Positions 50,501 to 63,447 of a DNA stretch of 64,000 nt are shown here, one piece after another. Each line of letters begins with the position of its first letter. Positions within the stretch are counted from its first letter, which is position 1. Below the pieces are notes generated by a model, which made no database searches, was not told the origin of the DNA, and saw only the letters and a list, made by a program, of their open reading frames with translations. Source of the stretch: Pipra filicauda. Lineage: Eukaryota; Chordata; Aves; Passeriformes; Pipridae. The translations under genes were made by a program, and so were the position numbers. The stretch is from NCBI RefSeq assembly GCF_003945595.2, contig NW_024104418.1, positions 240,193-304,192 on the forward strand, read 5' to 3'.

Positions 50501-53500
50501 TTTTTCCATCTGGAAAGAACTTGCTTTCATATACAGGCATGAAAGAGTGGGGATAAAGGAACACGTGGAGGCAACCCATTTCTTAATTCAGCTGGTGCAG
50601 AAATTTAATTTAATAAAAAGAAAAAGAAGGATTTTTTTTCCCCCATAACTAATCATAAAGAAGCTGATTTTATCCTTCATTTCAGCTGTGAAAACCCATG
50701 AACCAAACATCTAAACCAAATATCCTTTAGTTTAATTAATTGTACCAGCCCTCAGACAAGTGCACTCCACTGCTATGCACATGGAATAAAATGCTGTATC
50801 TTTTTGGATGCAGCTCCCTGGGGACCACTTTCAGTGCTGCCAACAGGGAAGGTCAGCCAGTGCCCTTGATAAAGCACAGTGCTGGTGCAACAGAAGTGAA
50901 AGTCTAGACTGTTTTCTCTTACGTTTTCCCTGGAAATTTTAAATAAGTTCTCAGCAAGTCCCTCCAGTAGTTTAGGCTAACTCTGTTCCTACCCCAGAGC
51001 CTGATGTCAACATGACTTAAGAGCCATCAGGCAAAAATCCCACACAGCTTTCCACAAGATGACAAAGGATTCTACAAATATACACCAAACTGGTTATTTA
51101 TAGAACTCCAATGACCTCAGATGCCACAGACAACACTGGAAGTGACACATTTGCATGTGAATTCGGCAGAAAAACAGTGAAACAAAGCCATCTGCTGCTG
51201 TAAAAATCTTCAGAGCAGTGAGCACATGATAAAGGTTATGTAGGTGGTGACTACTACCATTGTGAAAGTCTTGCAAAACTCATAGACACGAGTCAGAGGG
51301 CAAGGAGAAGGGAGCAAATTAATCACTCTACTTGGTCTCTGGCATAATATTTCCTGGATAATCCCACTCATTCTTTCCTGCATCTGTTTTGGCTGAAGTT
51401 TACCTTCCAGAAAGGCATCCACTTCTATGGGGAAATCACTACTGTTCCTAGTTGCCATCCTTGCAGTTGAACATATGTCGTTTCTCATTTGCATTTATCT
51501 TGTCTTACCTTCTAGATGGGCAAAAATCACGGGAAACATGGTTGTATCCCCAAGAGGTTGTGCTGTTCTGCAAGGGAGAGAGATGCTACTGAAAATTATA
51601 AGGGGAGAATAAGATTTTGTGCTTAAAAGAAGAACGAGACCACACTATACCGTAGGTAGATGTAATAGAGAAAAAGAACATGAGAATAATCGTAGTTCAT
51701 ACTCATTGTATCCAAAATTCGTTTTTATTCTCCTCGGTGCTTAGTTTGATTTGCAACAGCAGAAGACTGAAAATGGAACTCTTGGATGAGCTCTGAAAGC
51801 ATATTGCATTTTCCTTAACCTCACCACATACATTTTGGTTGAATGAGGCTGGAATTCTTTAAAGGAGGGCTTTTTTTATCTGTATACCATGAAAAACAAA
51901 TCTAAGCTACTCACTACTCACTTACTACTTCATATAAAGAATTAAAGATGAAGCATGAAGAATTTTAGATTCTGAAGTGGAAATGGTAGAATCAATGAAA
52001 AATGACTCGTATATAGAGGAGGGGCAGCCCATTCCTGAAATAAATATTATTTGACATTGGAAAATGACCTAACAACTGGAGCAGGACTTACACTAACACA
52101 GTAATTTGAAAAGTCTGCAGAATATACAAGATTCTACAGATTCTGCTCGGATTTCAGTTTGGGTTTGGTGGGGTTTTTTTGAGAAAGCTGCATGTATTCT
52201 TGAAGAATTTCTTGTTACCAGGATGTAAGTCTTCAAAGATCCTTTTCAACCTTTAGGAAGCAGTGGGATTTTCAGGAAGCACCCAAGCTCTCAGCTAGAA
52301 AATTTTCCATTCTTTTTCTTTGCCCTTCACCCTCAGAATCTCCTCTGATAAATAACCAGAAGTTGCTGAAGTTCTAAAATGGAACATCAAATATTTCTGC
52401 AAGAATGGGCAAAGCTGCTTAGGGGCATGGTGATTATAATGAGCAGCACTCAAAGAATTACTGTCTGCATTGACTCACATCCTGTTTCACTTGTGCAAGA
52501 TATTAAGTTTATACAACGGATTAGTTGATGACAGATTTGGTCATCTGTGGATTACAAACGAGACAGCTACAAAAATATCAACATACAAACAGTGTTATCA
52601 GGTATTACAATTGATTTTCACTGCAGAGCAAAGGATTCCAGTTGTTCTTTCCAGTTGCATCCAACTCAAACCAAATGTTAAGGAAAGTGGGAAATTTTGG
52701 CTTCTGATGGAGAAAGAAAGGACAAACTACTACAGAATCTACATGTATTTGAGATATTGGACTGGTATGGAGCCCATCACTGGTGACCATGTGGTAATGG
52801 CTTAGAAATAGGTTTATTTACCTAAATAAATAAACAGATATCTGTGTAAAGGAAAATACATGGCCCTCATACATTTACTCATGCTCCTAGAGCCATAAAC
52901 CAGCTGTGGTTTATTCACCAATCTCTGATGAATTGAAGCCTAGAATTGTAAAGTACTGAAATACAAGGAGAGGAAGTAAAATATGGGATTCAATCTTCTA
53001 TGTTACCTGGAAGGAGACTGTTTCCATTTATTTATTTCCATTTTATTTTCCATGTACTTTATTTTCTTAGGCAACATGCCACTGTGGGACATCATAGAGA
53101 CAGACCAGAAAGAGTTTCATCCTTGTTAACATTTTCAAGAAATTGCATGTATTCCCAACAAACTTTAAATTATTAGAAGATTAAAATGCCTAAACACCAA
53201 GATATTGTTCCATTGAATTAAAAAAAAATAATCCCAAACAAACAAAACAAACTGAAGCAATTTTTACCTGATCAAACTAAATTGAGATTGCAATACTTGT
53301 CCATCTGATCTGGGTTTGTGAAGAACAGTGTTTAACAAGTGTTAGAGTGTTACTGAAGATGGCCAAACTCCAAAGATCAATAATTGGCTGGTTCCTGAGA
53401 CAGGCCAGTGGTGTCATCTGCACTTTGGTACACTCAAGTGAGAGTAAATGGTGGGGACACACCGGAAAATCAAATTCATAAAAATCTTGGAATGAAATTC

Positions 53501-54115
53501 AGGTTCATCTTATGCTCACAGACATATGGGGATGTGGAATAGAAAAAGCTCATCCGATTATTAGGAATAAAGTAGGGATCTGGAAACATTCATGAAGTAA
53601 TTATTGGGTTTATATGGGAAAAAAATATGTAGTTTTGTGCAGAGTACTGAAAGAACATCAACTAGTTTGGCAAAAACTCTGCAAACACTTTGGAGGTGAG
53701 GCTGGGATAGGATGGTTTGGATGTTGCTGTCTTTCCCAGCTATGGGAGTTATGAAAACTCTGTTGATGGTAAAAGAATCCAACTGCCAGTCTGCAAGAGG
53801 TTTGAAAGGAACCTGAGCAAAAAAAAAAAAAAAAAAAAGATTTTCAGATTGGAATGAGAATCTTTTGTCCTTGTTAGAAACCTCCTCAATCAGTGCTATT
53901 CATGCAGGCACCCTCCTGATGTGCAGATTGACTGTAGGATGTCTTGTTCGGGTTTTGGGAGACTTTATTCAGATAATAAGAGAACATATGACTGATTGGT
54001 TGGACATTTGCAATCTACCTGGCAGCACAAACTGTAGGAAGCAATTAGTGTGACAAATGGGCTCATTCTCTTGATGAGGAAAAGGAACATCTCCTGCTTG
54101 GTAGACATGTGATTT
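44509..54115. other. Unassigned AT-rich desert
   Basis: Nearly 10 kb without a recognised CR1 or gene. Open frames (up to 117 codons at 45854-46207 and 46832-47185, both minus) lack protein-like patterns. It is the longest repeat-poor part of the window. Confidence 0.5.
53819..53838. repeat. Poly-A run
   Basis: About 20 adenines with no recognisable retrocopy upstream. Confidence 0.8.
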
Positions 54116-54545
54116 ATAGAATCATGGAATGGTTTGGGTTGGAAGGGACCTTAAAGACCACCAAGTTCCACCCTCTGCCATGGGCAGGGACACCTTCCAC
54201 TAGCCCAGGTTGCTCCAACCCCATCCAACCTGGCCTTGGACACTTCCAGGGATCCAGGGGCAGCCACAGCTTCTCTGGGTAACCTGTGCCAGTGCCTCCC
54301 CACCCTCACAGGGAAGAATTTCTCCCTAATATCCCCCCTAACCCTTCCCTCTGGCAGTGGGAAGCCATTCCCCCTTGTCCTGTCACTCCAGGCCCTTGTC
54401 CCCAGTCCCTCTCCAGCTCTCTGGGAGCCCCTTTCGGCACTGGAAGGTGCCATAAGTTCTCTCTGGAGTCTTCTCATCTCCAGACTGAATAACCTCAAGA
54501 CTTCCAGCCTGTCCCCAGAGCAGAGCTGTTCCAGCCCTCTCTCCC
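54116..54545 (-). mobile_element. CR1 LINE 3' region
   Basis: Reverse-complement CR1 from its tip (agaatcatggaatggtttgg) through gccatgggcagggacacctt, ttctctgggtaacctgtgcc and ccttgtcctgtcactccagg to the former ORF2 end near 54480. It explains the 173- and 128-codon frames on either strand. Confidence 0.93.
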
Positions 54546-54663
54546 AGTCCTGGACCCTGAAAACAATTAAATCCAAACCAACTGTGCAATCTCTACCCAA
54601 CCTGCACTGCCCAACCTTCTGAAGTTTCAGGAAGAGTGACTGTGTGTTTGTGTACAAACCACA

Positions 54664-54702
54664 TGGCATCACAGAATCATCAAGGTTGGAAGAGACCTTT
54701 AA
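54664..54702 (-). mobile_element. CR1 LINE tip stub
   Basis: Short reverse-complement tip, atcacagaatcatcaaggtt followed by ggaagagacc, about 120 bases from the larger CR1. Confidence 0.65.
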
Positions 54703-56082
54703 CTGTACATATACAGGGAGATAAGTTTTGGCAAATTAATTTGTCAGGTGAATGTTTCAGGTCAGATGTCACGAAGCAATAAAATGTCCGGGCTGTCCAG
54801 TTCTCGGAATATCACAGAATTATCCCAGAAGTTTTTAAAAGGCCCATAGCCAAAAGAAAAGAGGTTATTACACCTCATCCCTCTTGCTGAAGGTGATGAC
54901 TTTTGTCTGCAGCCATATCCTAACAAAAAAAAAAAGGTCATTTAGCAGAATTTAAAAGACTGCAATTACTCGCTCTTTGGACAAAAGAATGTTTCTGCCT
55001 TGAGATGCAGTAATTTGATACCTGTGAGCATTTATAGTCAAAGATCCATTGGATTTTGCAGCATACTGGGAGCAGAATTGCACAAAGGATTCTCTGGAGA
55101 CTCTAAACTGCTGCAAGTAATTGATTTGCACAGGAGGGTTTCATGCATTGATTGTCCATAGAGAGCTGATTTTCTGGCCTTTCAGGCTGTGAATGGCACA
55201 AATCTAAATATTTCTGTGATTTCTGGACAAGTGCTATGATGCAATGAGCCCTTGGCTTCTTGGAAAAACATGAAAAAGCCCCTGGTAAAGCAATGCCTTT
55301 ATAGCTCAGTTTTAGCTGAAGGAACTTCATTTGCTTGCACAGTACAAAAAAGAAAGCAAGACATTCCTCTTTTCACAGAATTTATGACTGTAGGGTGCAA
55401 ATTGGAAGTGTGACCACTTAAAAATATCCTGAAAATATTACTTTGATGACTTGTCTCTGCACTTCAGTAGCAGTGCCATGTTTGCTTGTGCTTTAAGCTT
55501 CTTATAAACTGCAGTGACCCGTTTCCTTTGACAAGCTTGTAACAATGTCTGTGAGTTTTTATAAAAATGAGCGTGGAAAATATAGATATTCGTGGAATTT
55601 GGAGCCAGGAGGAATTTTTCTTATTCTCTTGTTCCTAATCAAATAAAATTCCATCAGTCCAGGAATTAATCAAAAATTCTTATTAATATCAAACTCCAGC
55701 TTTCGAAAGTTCAGCATGTTAAAAACAGTGGCAGCATAAGAAGTCATCTATCAGAGAATACAGAGAAAAAAATTCAAGATATTAAGTGTCTTGAAGGGGG
55801 CTTTAAGGATAACATGGATAGGAAATCTGGTTTTTAAATTTGACCAAATATCTTCAGTCAGGTTTCTGAAAATTTCAATCCCTCCTGTAGGAAATGCATA
55901 GAAGAAAATGGTTGGTCATGATATGTCTCAGGTTGTTTTAGCAAGACTAGTGGGCACCTCAGTGATCTTCATAACACACTGAATTCTGGAGACGCAGGTG
56001 TGTTGGATACCTACAGAGTCTAAAGCTGGGAAAGGCAGAAGGAAGAGTCAGGAAATCATTCTGTCCTGAAGAAAATTGGAAT
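54703..56082. other. Unassigned non-coding stretch
   Basis: No gene or repeat recognised. Confidence 0.5.
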
Positions 56083-56213
56083 CACAGAATCACAGAATAA
56101 TTTGGGCTGGAAGGGACCTTAGAGCTCATCTGATTCCAACCCCCCACCATGAGCAGGGACACCTTTCACTAGACCAGGTTGCTCCTGGCCTTGAACACTT
56201 CCAGGGATGGGCT
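56083..56213 (-). mobile_element. CR1 LINE 3' fragment
   Basis: Reverse-complement tip: atcacagaatcacagaataa, gggctggaagggaccttaga, accatgagcagggacacctt, then the ttccagggatggg block. Confidence 0.9.
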
Positions 56214-56499
56214 GTTGACCAATAGATCATCTCTTTCCCAATAATAAAAACCTTGAATGTGCAGAAGTGGAAATGAAATTACTGCAAATTAACATTTCAT
56301 TTCCACAGAGTTGTAACAGCCACCTCTTGGCTCATGTGTTCCAAAGAAACACTAAACTGAGTCCTTTTGCCCTCCTACTCTTGCTCTCAGCAGCCATTGA
56401 AAAACAGATATTCCTGGAAACTCTGAAATCGTGAATTGTTGGAAAACGGCAGGAGATGGGAAAACGTTCTTTGTACCTGCCCGTTTTCTTAAGCATTTT

Positions 56500-56692
56500 C
56501 CACAGAATCATAGAATAGTCTCCCCTGAGACTCCTTTTCTCTGGGTTAAACAATCCCAGCTCCCTCAGCAACTCCTCATAGGACTTGTGTTCTAGACCCT
56601 TCCCAAGCTCCATTGCCCTTCTCTGGATATGTTCCAGCACCTCAATGTTCTTCTTGAAGTGAGGGGCCCAGAACTGGACACAGGAATCAGGG
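56500..56692 (-). mobile_element. CR1 LINE with internal deletion
   Basis: The reverse-complement tip (cacagaatcatagaatagtc) is joined directly to the ORF2 end block, which reads [18 protein letters not shown] then [17 protein letters not shown] on the minus strand. The intervening 3' untranslated part is gone. Confidence 0.88.
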
Positions 56693-57389
56693 TGATTTTA
56701 AAACAGTTGTTGATCTGTCCGAAACAAGAAACTGGGATTTTGCTGAATTCTTCTGGCATATTTTTTTGATAAAGGGAAAAAGAATAAATAACTTTTATTT
56801 TCTGCAATTTTAGTAGGATGGAGAAACTCTTAGGGTCCAAAAAGCTCAGGTTTAAACTCGGTTTCATTTCCCAGCTCTTTGATGTGCAACCAGAGAATGT
56901 TGTTAATTAAATGAGGTCCCCAAAGGCGAAGATTGTTGTTGTTTTCAAAGGGAGAGAGAGAGAAAAAAGCAACCTGCACTGTTTCACGTTGCAAGGGACC
57001 AAAGTAACACCCTTAAAAACTAATTTCCACTGAGTGCTTTGAAATCTGATTTCTTGTCCCCAGAAAACACAACCACTGGGCCAAATATTCAGGTGGTGTT
57101 GACCAGTGTGGCTCACACTGCAGGCACGGAGGAGGCTGTGATTCATGCAAGCCCTTCGTGCCACCTCTGACCGTGCCGTGCCAGTGCCTTGGTGCTGTGA
57201 AAACCCACCACACCAGAGCAGAGATCATCAGGGATCACAGGCACAGCAACTTGTTTTGCATCCCTTTTGGCCAAATTCATTTTCTGATTGATTTAATACG
57301 CATTTTCTATTTTCACTGCAAAGCTTCCAGAACTGTTGTTTTGTAACAGTTTAGTGTTACGGTGCGTGTTCTTTGATTCTTTCCCACTC
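56693..57389. other. Unassigned non-coding stretch
   Basis: No gene recognised. GC content rises towards the ITPRIPL1-like relic. Confidence 0.45.
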
Positions 57390-57830
57390 TTATCCATAGT
57401 GCTCTATGCAGTGCATCCCACTCAGACCTGGCTCTGCTCCTACCTGAGGGGAAGGAGGTGGCCATGGGTGGCTGCAGCCCGGGGTGGTCCCAGCCAAAGA
57501 CCTGACACCATTCCATGCTCCGTTGAGGTCTTCCTTCCCCTCGTTGTCCTGCTCATGGCAGCTGTGAGTGGCAACCTTCCTTTTCCAGGCCAGCCAGCAG
57601 AACACGGCTGCTGCAGCCACCCAGAAGAGCCAGTGCTGCAACATCCAAAGGAGTGGAACTTCTTCCAGGACCCTCCTCCACTAGATTTCCTCCCACAGCT
57701 CTGTAATCTTCCGCTCCAGAAAAATCTCACGCTCGGCCATCCGCTGTGCAGTGACCACATCGCTCTGGGGATCCTGTGTCTGCTCGGGCAGGACACCAGG
57801 AGGAGCACAAGTGCTGAGTCCATGGCCTGC
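57390..57830 (-). pseudogene. ITPRIPL1-like: ITPRIPL1-like gene, broken 5' fragment
   Basis: Members of this family (inositol 1,4,5-trisphosphate receptor-interacting protein-like) have a signal peptide, a short coiled coil, one membrane segment and a large Mab-21/nucleotidyltransferase-like domain. Here a Kozak-like gccATGg at 57823 starts a signal-peptide-like segment (MDSALVLLLVS). The frame then shifts by one base, and the next frame gives a charged helix (QRMAEREIFLERKITELWEE) that ends at an in-frame TAG at 57681-57683. Directly after that stop, in the same frame, come WRRVLEEVP and a membrane segment (LQHWLFWVAAAAVFCWLAW) followed by KRK. Similarity is lost after the acidic stretch (EQDNEGKED, near 57560), so the whole C-terminal domain is missing. 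A ctgcag|g acceptor sits 3 bases before the ATG, so the copy seems to carry intron sequence rather than being a processed retrocopy. The family call rests on memory of the domain order. Confidence 0.6.
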
Positions 57831-58240
57831 AGGAGATGGGAGACAAGTTTGCTCAGTGGCTCGGGGTGGGAGGGAGCATGGGCACTGAGGCTTGAAGGGA
57901 AGGCAGTGCCTGGCTGCAGACAGCACAGGGCCCATCCTGCCCCAGCCTGGAGCCTCCTTGTCAGCCCCTGGCTGGGCTGTGCCCCGGCAAAAGGCAAGAG
58001 ACACCCCAGCAGAGCCTCCCAAGACCCCAACCCTGCCACACCACAGCATCCCATGGAGCCAGGGGCGGCTGACCCATCCCCAAAGCCTCTCTGGGCACCT
58101 GCCACCACAGAGAGCCCTGAGCAGCTGTGTGCCAGCCTCGAGGGCAGTAGCGTGACCTGCCCTGAGGGACTCAGCCCTCACTCGGGGTTAGAAACCTCCT
58201 GGGTATCTGCCCCGTTCCCCATCCAGCCCAGCCTTACAGA
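57831..58240 (-). other. GC-rich upstream flank of the ITPRIPL1-like relic
   Basis: GC-rich sequence upstream of the broken gene, open in one minus-strand frame from 58181. It ends in tctcctgcag just before the start codon, which resembles a 3' splice site, so it is best read as former intron or 5' untranslated sequence. The long plus-strand frame over this region (57336-58271) is its antisense shadow. Confidence 0.4.
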
Positions 58241-60537
58241 AGGTATCTTTCAAAATTTAGTGGTCAGCTAAAATAAGAACTATGACTAGTCTGGGCTGAA
58301 GTTTCCCATCCTGGAATTTTCCAGCAGCCTTGAACTATTCTATTTTACTTTCTTAAAGGTGGAGAAGGATAAGAGGAGGAGGGGACAGTTGGTTCTTTCT
58401 TCTCCTTAATTTTCTCTAAGGTACTTTCTATGCTTCAAGAGATGCTAATTAAAGAGCTTATGTTCTGTTTGCCTAGCCTGTAACAGTACTTTTTAAAAAA
58501 TCAAAACCAAACCCAAATCCATATCTATTTTATTGTTACTCATTTCAGTCTTTGAATCAAAGACTTGAAATCTGTCAGACTGGTTTTTTTCTGCTATTTT
58601 CCTACAATGCACGTTGCTAAAAGCTTCTGAAAACTCTTTATCTGTTCAATAGAGACATGTTTGAATCCAGCAATGAAATACAACAATCTGCACTGAACAT
58701 CCTGTACCTCCTCTTTAAAGAAAGCTATTTTATATGTACAGCACAGACCTCTTTTGGAATTACAAGGATGAGAAGGATTTTTTCTCGCAGCTGGATTTCA
58801 AGATGTAAAAGCACTAATAGCTTCAAGAAAAAAAAATGAATTAGAGATTATATAGTTAATTCAGAAATACTGAAGTACTTTGGGCATGAAGCAAGACTTG
58901 CACAGGATGCTTAACTTGGGCCATTTGGAAATTAAGAGAGTTTATTTTGCAACTGGTCATTCTCTTTTTCTGTAGCATTTTCACCCAGGGGATGTATTTG
59001 TGCCTTTATTTTGCAGGAAGGTAGGCAGGATTAGAGGATGAAAGGTGTTATATAATGGAATAGAAGAAAAATTAATAAACAAATGCCCAAGTACTTAACG
59101 TGTTCCACAGTGTCTCCTCTGCTGTTTAAGAGCAATTAGTTACAAGATTGCAACTTCCAAGTTTTTTAGCTAAATGTTTATTTTTTTCCATTGCATGGTA
59201 AGATTTGCAGAGATTGATGCTTTTTAAAGTACAAATTCCAACCTGCAATTTTGCAAGGGTGTGTATGAATCAGCTCCTTCTGCCAATCAGTCCTCCCTAA
59301 GCAGTGGAATAATATCCCTTACCAGCAAATTTCCTTTCTCTTTTTCGGGAGAACACACTGTGATTGTATGTTTTTTTCTATCCCATCTCTTAATTCAGAT
59401 TAAATCTTTACATTTTATGGAAATACTCTCTTCAATGGGAGTTGTGGTTTGATTTCATGATATTCCCCAGTGGATTCAACTCCTCAACCTCCAGCAGCAA
59501 CAGCATCTTTAAGTTTTGGTACAGATAACTTTGAAATGGAAATATGAACTTTCTCCTACTGCTTTCTATACCATACTGCTTTTTTAATTTGGAGAAAATT
59601 GCCACAGAGAGGAAAAGTTTTCCTCTTTGCTGACACAAGTGCTACACAGCTTCTGATGGCTGTGAATAAAACCTGAGGGTGAACTTTTCAAAAGGCAAAA
59701 GGGTTATGGTTATTTTATTGCAGATTCTAAAATCTACAAGGCAGTTTTTACCCCTGAGGAAATTGTCATATTTCTGAAAAAAAAAAAAAAAATCTGTTCA
59801 TCTGGTAGATTAAATTTGTTGCTTTATTTTAATTTTACACTTTGGTTTGAGTACACTGGTGCCCCCCAAAAAGGTTATCTTTAACAATTTAATCATATTA
59901 TTAGCATGCTTTCTGATCAGCTAATATAGTTGAAACAAGGTAATATGCCTGTCATTAATACTTTCCTGCTTTTTCTAAAACAAGCAAGCAAATCCTGAAT
60001 AATAATGTGGGATTTGCTGGCTTGGCTTCAAACAGTTTCTTGCCATTCTTCTCCTTAAAAAAAAAGGAGTAGATTTTCCATCTGAGATGCCAGGAGTGCT
60101 GTCTTGGTTTTGTTCTCATATATAATTAGAATATCAGGAAAAATAAAAACTTGCAACTAGTTTAGTGCTGAGACCAGGGCTTTTTCTTCTGGAGGAGTAG
60201 AACATTAAGTCTTCATTAGGATTGAAATCATTAGGGTGTAAATTCTCACTTGAAAATCCTTAATGTAAAGTGCTCTTAATGCTGTGGAAGTATTTCCTTA
60301 ATCAGAGCACTTTTAAGTTCAAGGGTTTAATTACACTTACAGCAGATGTGGAAGAAGCACCCAGCACATGAAACTGTTCTAAAGGAATGTTATGGATTAG
60401 GTAAATATGACCTAACCTTGGCCTCCAAAATTCAAAGGAAAGGATGTATAAAAAACCCAAATATTTTTATTTTAAACGTATGTTTGCAAGGGCGAAAAAA
60501 AAGCTGAGAATTATCTGACTGGGACACACCAAGTTTT
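58241..60537. other. Unassigned AT-rich stretch
   Basis: Nothing recognised beyond the poly-A run at 59777. Confidence 0.5.
59777..59792. repeat. Poly-A run
   Basis: A run of 16 adenines with no recognisable retrocopy upstream. Confidence 0.75.
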
Positions 60538-60652
60538 ATTGCTCCAAGCCTTGTCTAACCTGGCCTTGGACACTTCCAGGGATCCAGGGGCAGCCACAGC
60601 TTCTCTGGGCAACCTGTGCCAGGGCCTCACCTGCCTCACAGGGAAGAATTTT
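60538..60652 (-). mobile_element. CR1 LINE fragment lacking its tip
   Basis: Reverse-complement block gccttggacacttccaggga, gcagccacagcttctctggg, cctcacagggaagaatttt. It is near-identical in wording to 54230-54320, so the two belong to one subfamily. Confidence 0.88.
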
Positions 60653-62537
60653 ATCACAGATCTTACATTTGTACTTTTGTAAAACACCAAGATCACCTGA
60701 ATGAAAGGAAGAAGTATTATTTTTACATCTACCAATTCACAGCTCTTTTCATAATTCTCCCAAAAGGCTCCAACAATTGAAGCTCATCAGCTGACATTTA
60801 ATGGTTTTTTTGAAAGTGGTTACAGATTTGCCAAATGTGTTTAAAAGTCCTACTCACTAATAAAATTCTCTCCCTGCATAAAGGGAAAGGAAGGGAAGAG
60901 GAATAGTAAAACCCCAAATACTTTCTAGTTATATTTCCAGCTGAGAAATGTTGCACCAAAACCCTTGCTAATACACACATATGAGCATAAAGATATACCC
61001 ACAATAACAGCAGGTATTTCTTATCGAAGGAGAAAATTCACAGCTTGAATTCAAGTCTTTCCTCTGATACTCCAATCCTTCCTATTCCTGAGTCGTGAGA
61101 GCCCTCTAGGGTTGGTTCAGGCACTCAGTCTTGCTCTAATTAGACCGTGGAGAATCCCAAGAAGCAGGACACAAACTGTGCCACATCACAGTTTGGTGGC
61201 TGGGCATCTGCACTTCTGCCCTCAGATGCAATTAGTCAGAAATCTGCTTCTGAGAGGGCACAATTTACATCCCTTTGCTCCAAAATCCCTGACTTAAATT
61301 CTCTTAAAGCCAGTTTTCCCCTTTCCTAACCAACTGGGAACCGTCCCATCTTGCTAAAGTTTGTTTGTTTGTTTGTTTGTTTTTTTTCCCTGTTTTTCTA
61401 ATTTCTAATTTTGCCAACTTTTTTCTGGGCTGTAGCAGAGAGGGATCCCTCTATCCTGGTGAGAGGGAGGGAGCTGGGCAAGTCACATGAATATTTATAT
61501 TTAGGTATCAATGGGCAACTGCTTGTAGGAACTGGTGGCTTGTATCTTGACAGCTTTAAGATGAGAATAGTCTTCCCTTATTTGTCCTGATTGTTGTGGT
61601 TGTTATTATTTTTATTATTACTAAAATCCCAGTCATGGAATAAAAAAGTTAACAGGTTAAACAAGTGTTGGGTTGGGCTGTAGTTCCTCCTACCAAGCAA
61701 GTTCTTACATGTGTCCCCAAAGGACATATTGGTACCAAGACAGAGAACAAAGACAGGCAATTCAAACCACAACACACTCAGAACTGGCTCTTTTCCAAAT
61801 TTCTGAAGTCTTGTTTTTATTCCAGGCATAAATTATTTGTGAGGACACATACAGTGAAGAAAAATCAAAAGCAACAACAAGCAGCACAGCAAAAACAAGT
61901 CCAGATTTTCAGATATTGCTATTACATATATAGGCTGAGGTTTATTGCATGAAATTTCAGGTTAAAACTCCCAAAGGTGTCTGCTTTTACAGAAACAGGA
62001 TGAGACACAGTCAAACAGTGGGTTATAAGTTCTTGTATTTCAAAGGCAGCAGTTGAAAATTATAGACAAACCCAGGGGTCTCTCTTTCTATGTGTCAGAG
62101 CTTATCTAACACCCTCCTTTTTTGTTTTGGTTTTTTTTTTGTCTCTTGCCAAATTCCCTTCTAAATGTCACATATCATTGTGACACATGTGTAAGTGAGG
62201 TGTTGGGGAAAGGAAGCCAATTCAAATCAGTGATTCTGTTACTCACAGTTTAATGCCCAGCTTCAAAATACACAAAAACCTTGGTACTGTGAGACACAGA
62301 AGTCTGATGTTGCATTTTTTAAAGTCAGATGTTAACAGCTACAGCCTTCACTTTTTTTTTTTGTTCTTCTTTTTTTGGTAAGAATGAAAGAAACAAAAAT
62401 ACTTAGAGGCCAGTTTGTGGTAGAAAGGCTCAGAAAGCTGAAGGTAAAAAAGAGGAATACGAAATGTGCCCTCTACATCAAAATCCCCTTAAAAGAAATT
62501 CAAATTCCCACATGATTTTACTGGTAAAAAGACTTAG
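60653..62537. other. Unassigned AT-rich stretch
   Basis: GTTT repeat at 61360. An AATAAA on the minus strand near 61951 could end a transcript from the candidate exon at 63448. Confidence 0.4.
61360..61388. repeat. GTTT tetranucleotide repeat
   Basis: Five gttt units running into a T run. Confidence 0.85.
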
Positions 62538-63110
62538 GGTATCACAGAATCATTTAGATTGGAAAAGACCTCTAAAATAATTGAGTCCAACCATTCCCCC
62601 AGCACTGCCAAGGCCATCACTAAACCATGTCTCCAAACTCTACGTTCACATGGCTTTTAAGTCTCTCCAGGGATGGGGACTCCACCACTGCCCTGGGCAG
62701 TCTGTGTCAGGGCTTGACAGCCCTTCCTGTGAATAAATTTTCCCTAATATCCAACCTAAACCTCCCCTGGCACAACTTGAGACCATTTCCTCTTGTCTTG
62801 TCACTTGGGAAAAGAGGCCAACCTCAACCTGGCTACAATCTCCTTTCAAGTAGTTGTAGAGAGCGAGAAGGTCCCCCCTGAGCCTCCTTTTCTCCAGGCT
62901 GAGTCCCCCCTGCTCCCTCAGCTGCTCCTGGTGCTCCAGACCCTTCCCCAGCTCTGTTCCTTTCTCTGGACATATTTGAGGGGCTCCAGCCCCTCAATGT
63001 CCTTCCAGAATTGAGGGGCCCAGAATTGCCCCCAGGACTGGAGATGCCTCAGCAGTACCAGCACAGGGGACGGGCACTACCCTGGTCCTGCTGCCACACT
63101 ATTGCTGATA
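62538..63110 (-). mobile_element. CR1 LINE: complete 3' end and end of ORF2
   Basis: Long reverse-complement copy: tip atcacagaatcatttagatt, gagtccaaccattcccccag, ccactgccctgggcagtctg, ctaatatccaacctaaacct, cctgagcctccttttctcca, and the ORF2 end near 63000. If the candidate exon at 63448-63585 is real, this copy lies within its 3' UTR. Confidence 0.93.
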
Positions 63111-63447
63111 CAACACTTGCACCAGCATAAAAACATGCAGAAAAGCATTTACAGACATTTTACTGATCAGTAACTCGGTAACTGAGTTTTAGAGTTCCTA
63201 AACCCTTAATTCTGGCAAGCAGGTAAAACGTGCGAGTCAGGCAGAGCTCAGCATTAACAGCTACAGCAGAACATCCAGAGTTACAACCTGTATACCTTTT
63301 CCCACTCGTATTTTCAAATCTCCTTCATGCCTTGCCCCCCTCCACGTGTGTGTTAAAGAGATACGTGATGCTTTTCTAAAAGTTTGAAGTTGATGCACAA
63401 AAAACACGGGAGGAGGGTGGGAGAGCTGGACTGAAAATGCTCATTGC

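Noticed and set aside
54151..54672. 173-codon minus-strand frame
   Set aside because: CR1 3' region read through; it shows the CR1 RLFSLEMRRLQREL-type block and is not a host gene.
57336..58271. 311-codon plus-strand frame
   Set aside because: Antisense shadow of the ITPRIPL1-like relic and its GC-rich flank, with no recognisable domains.
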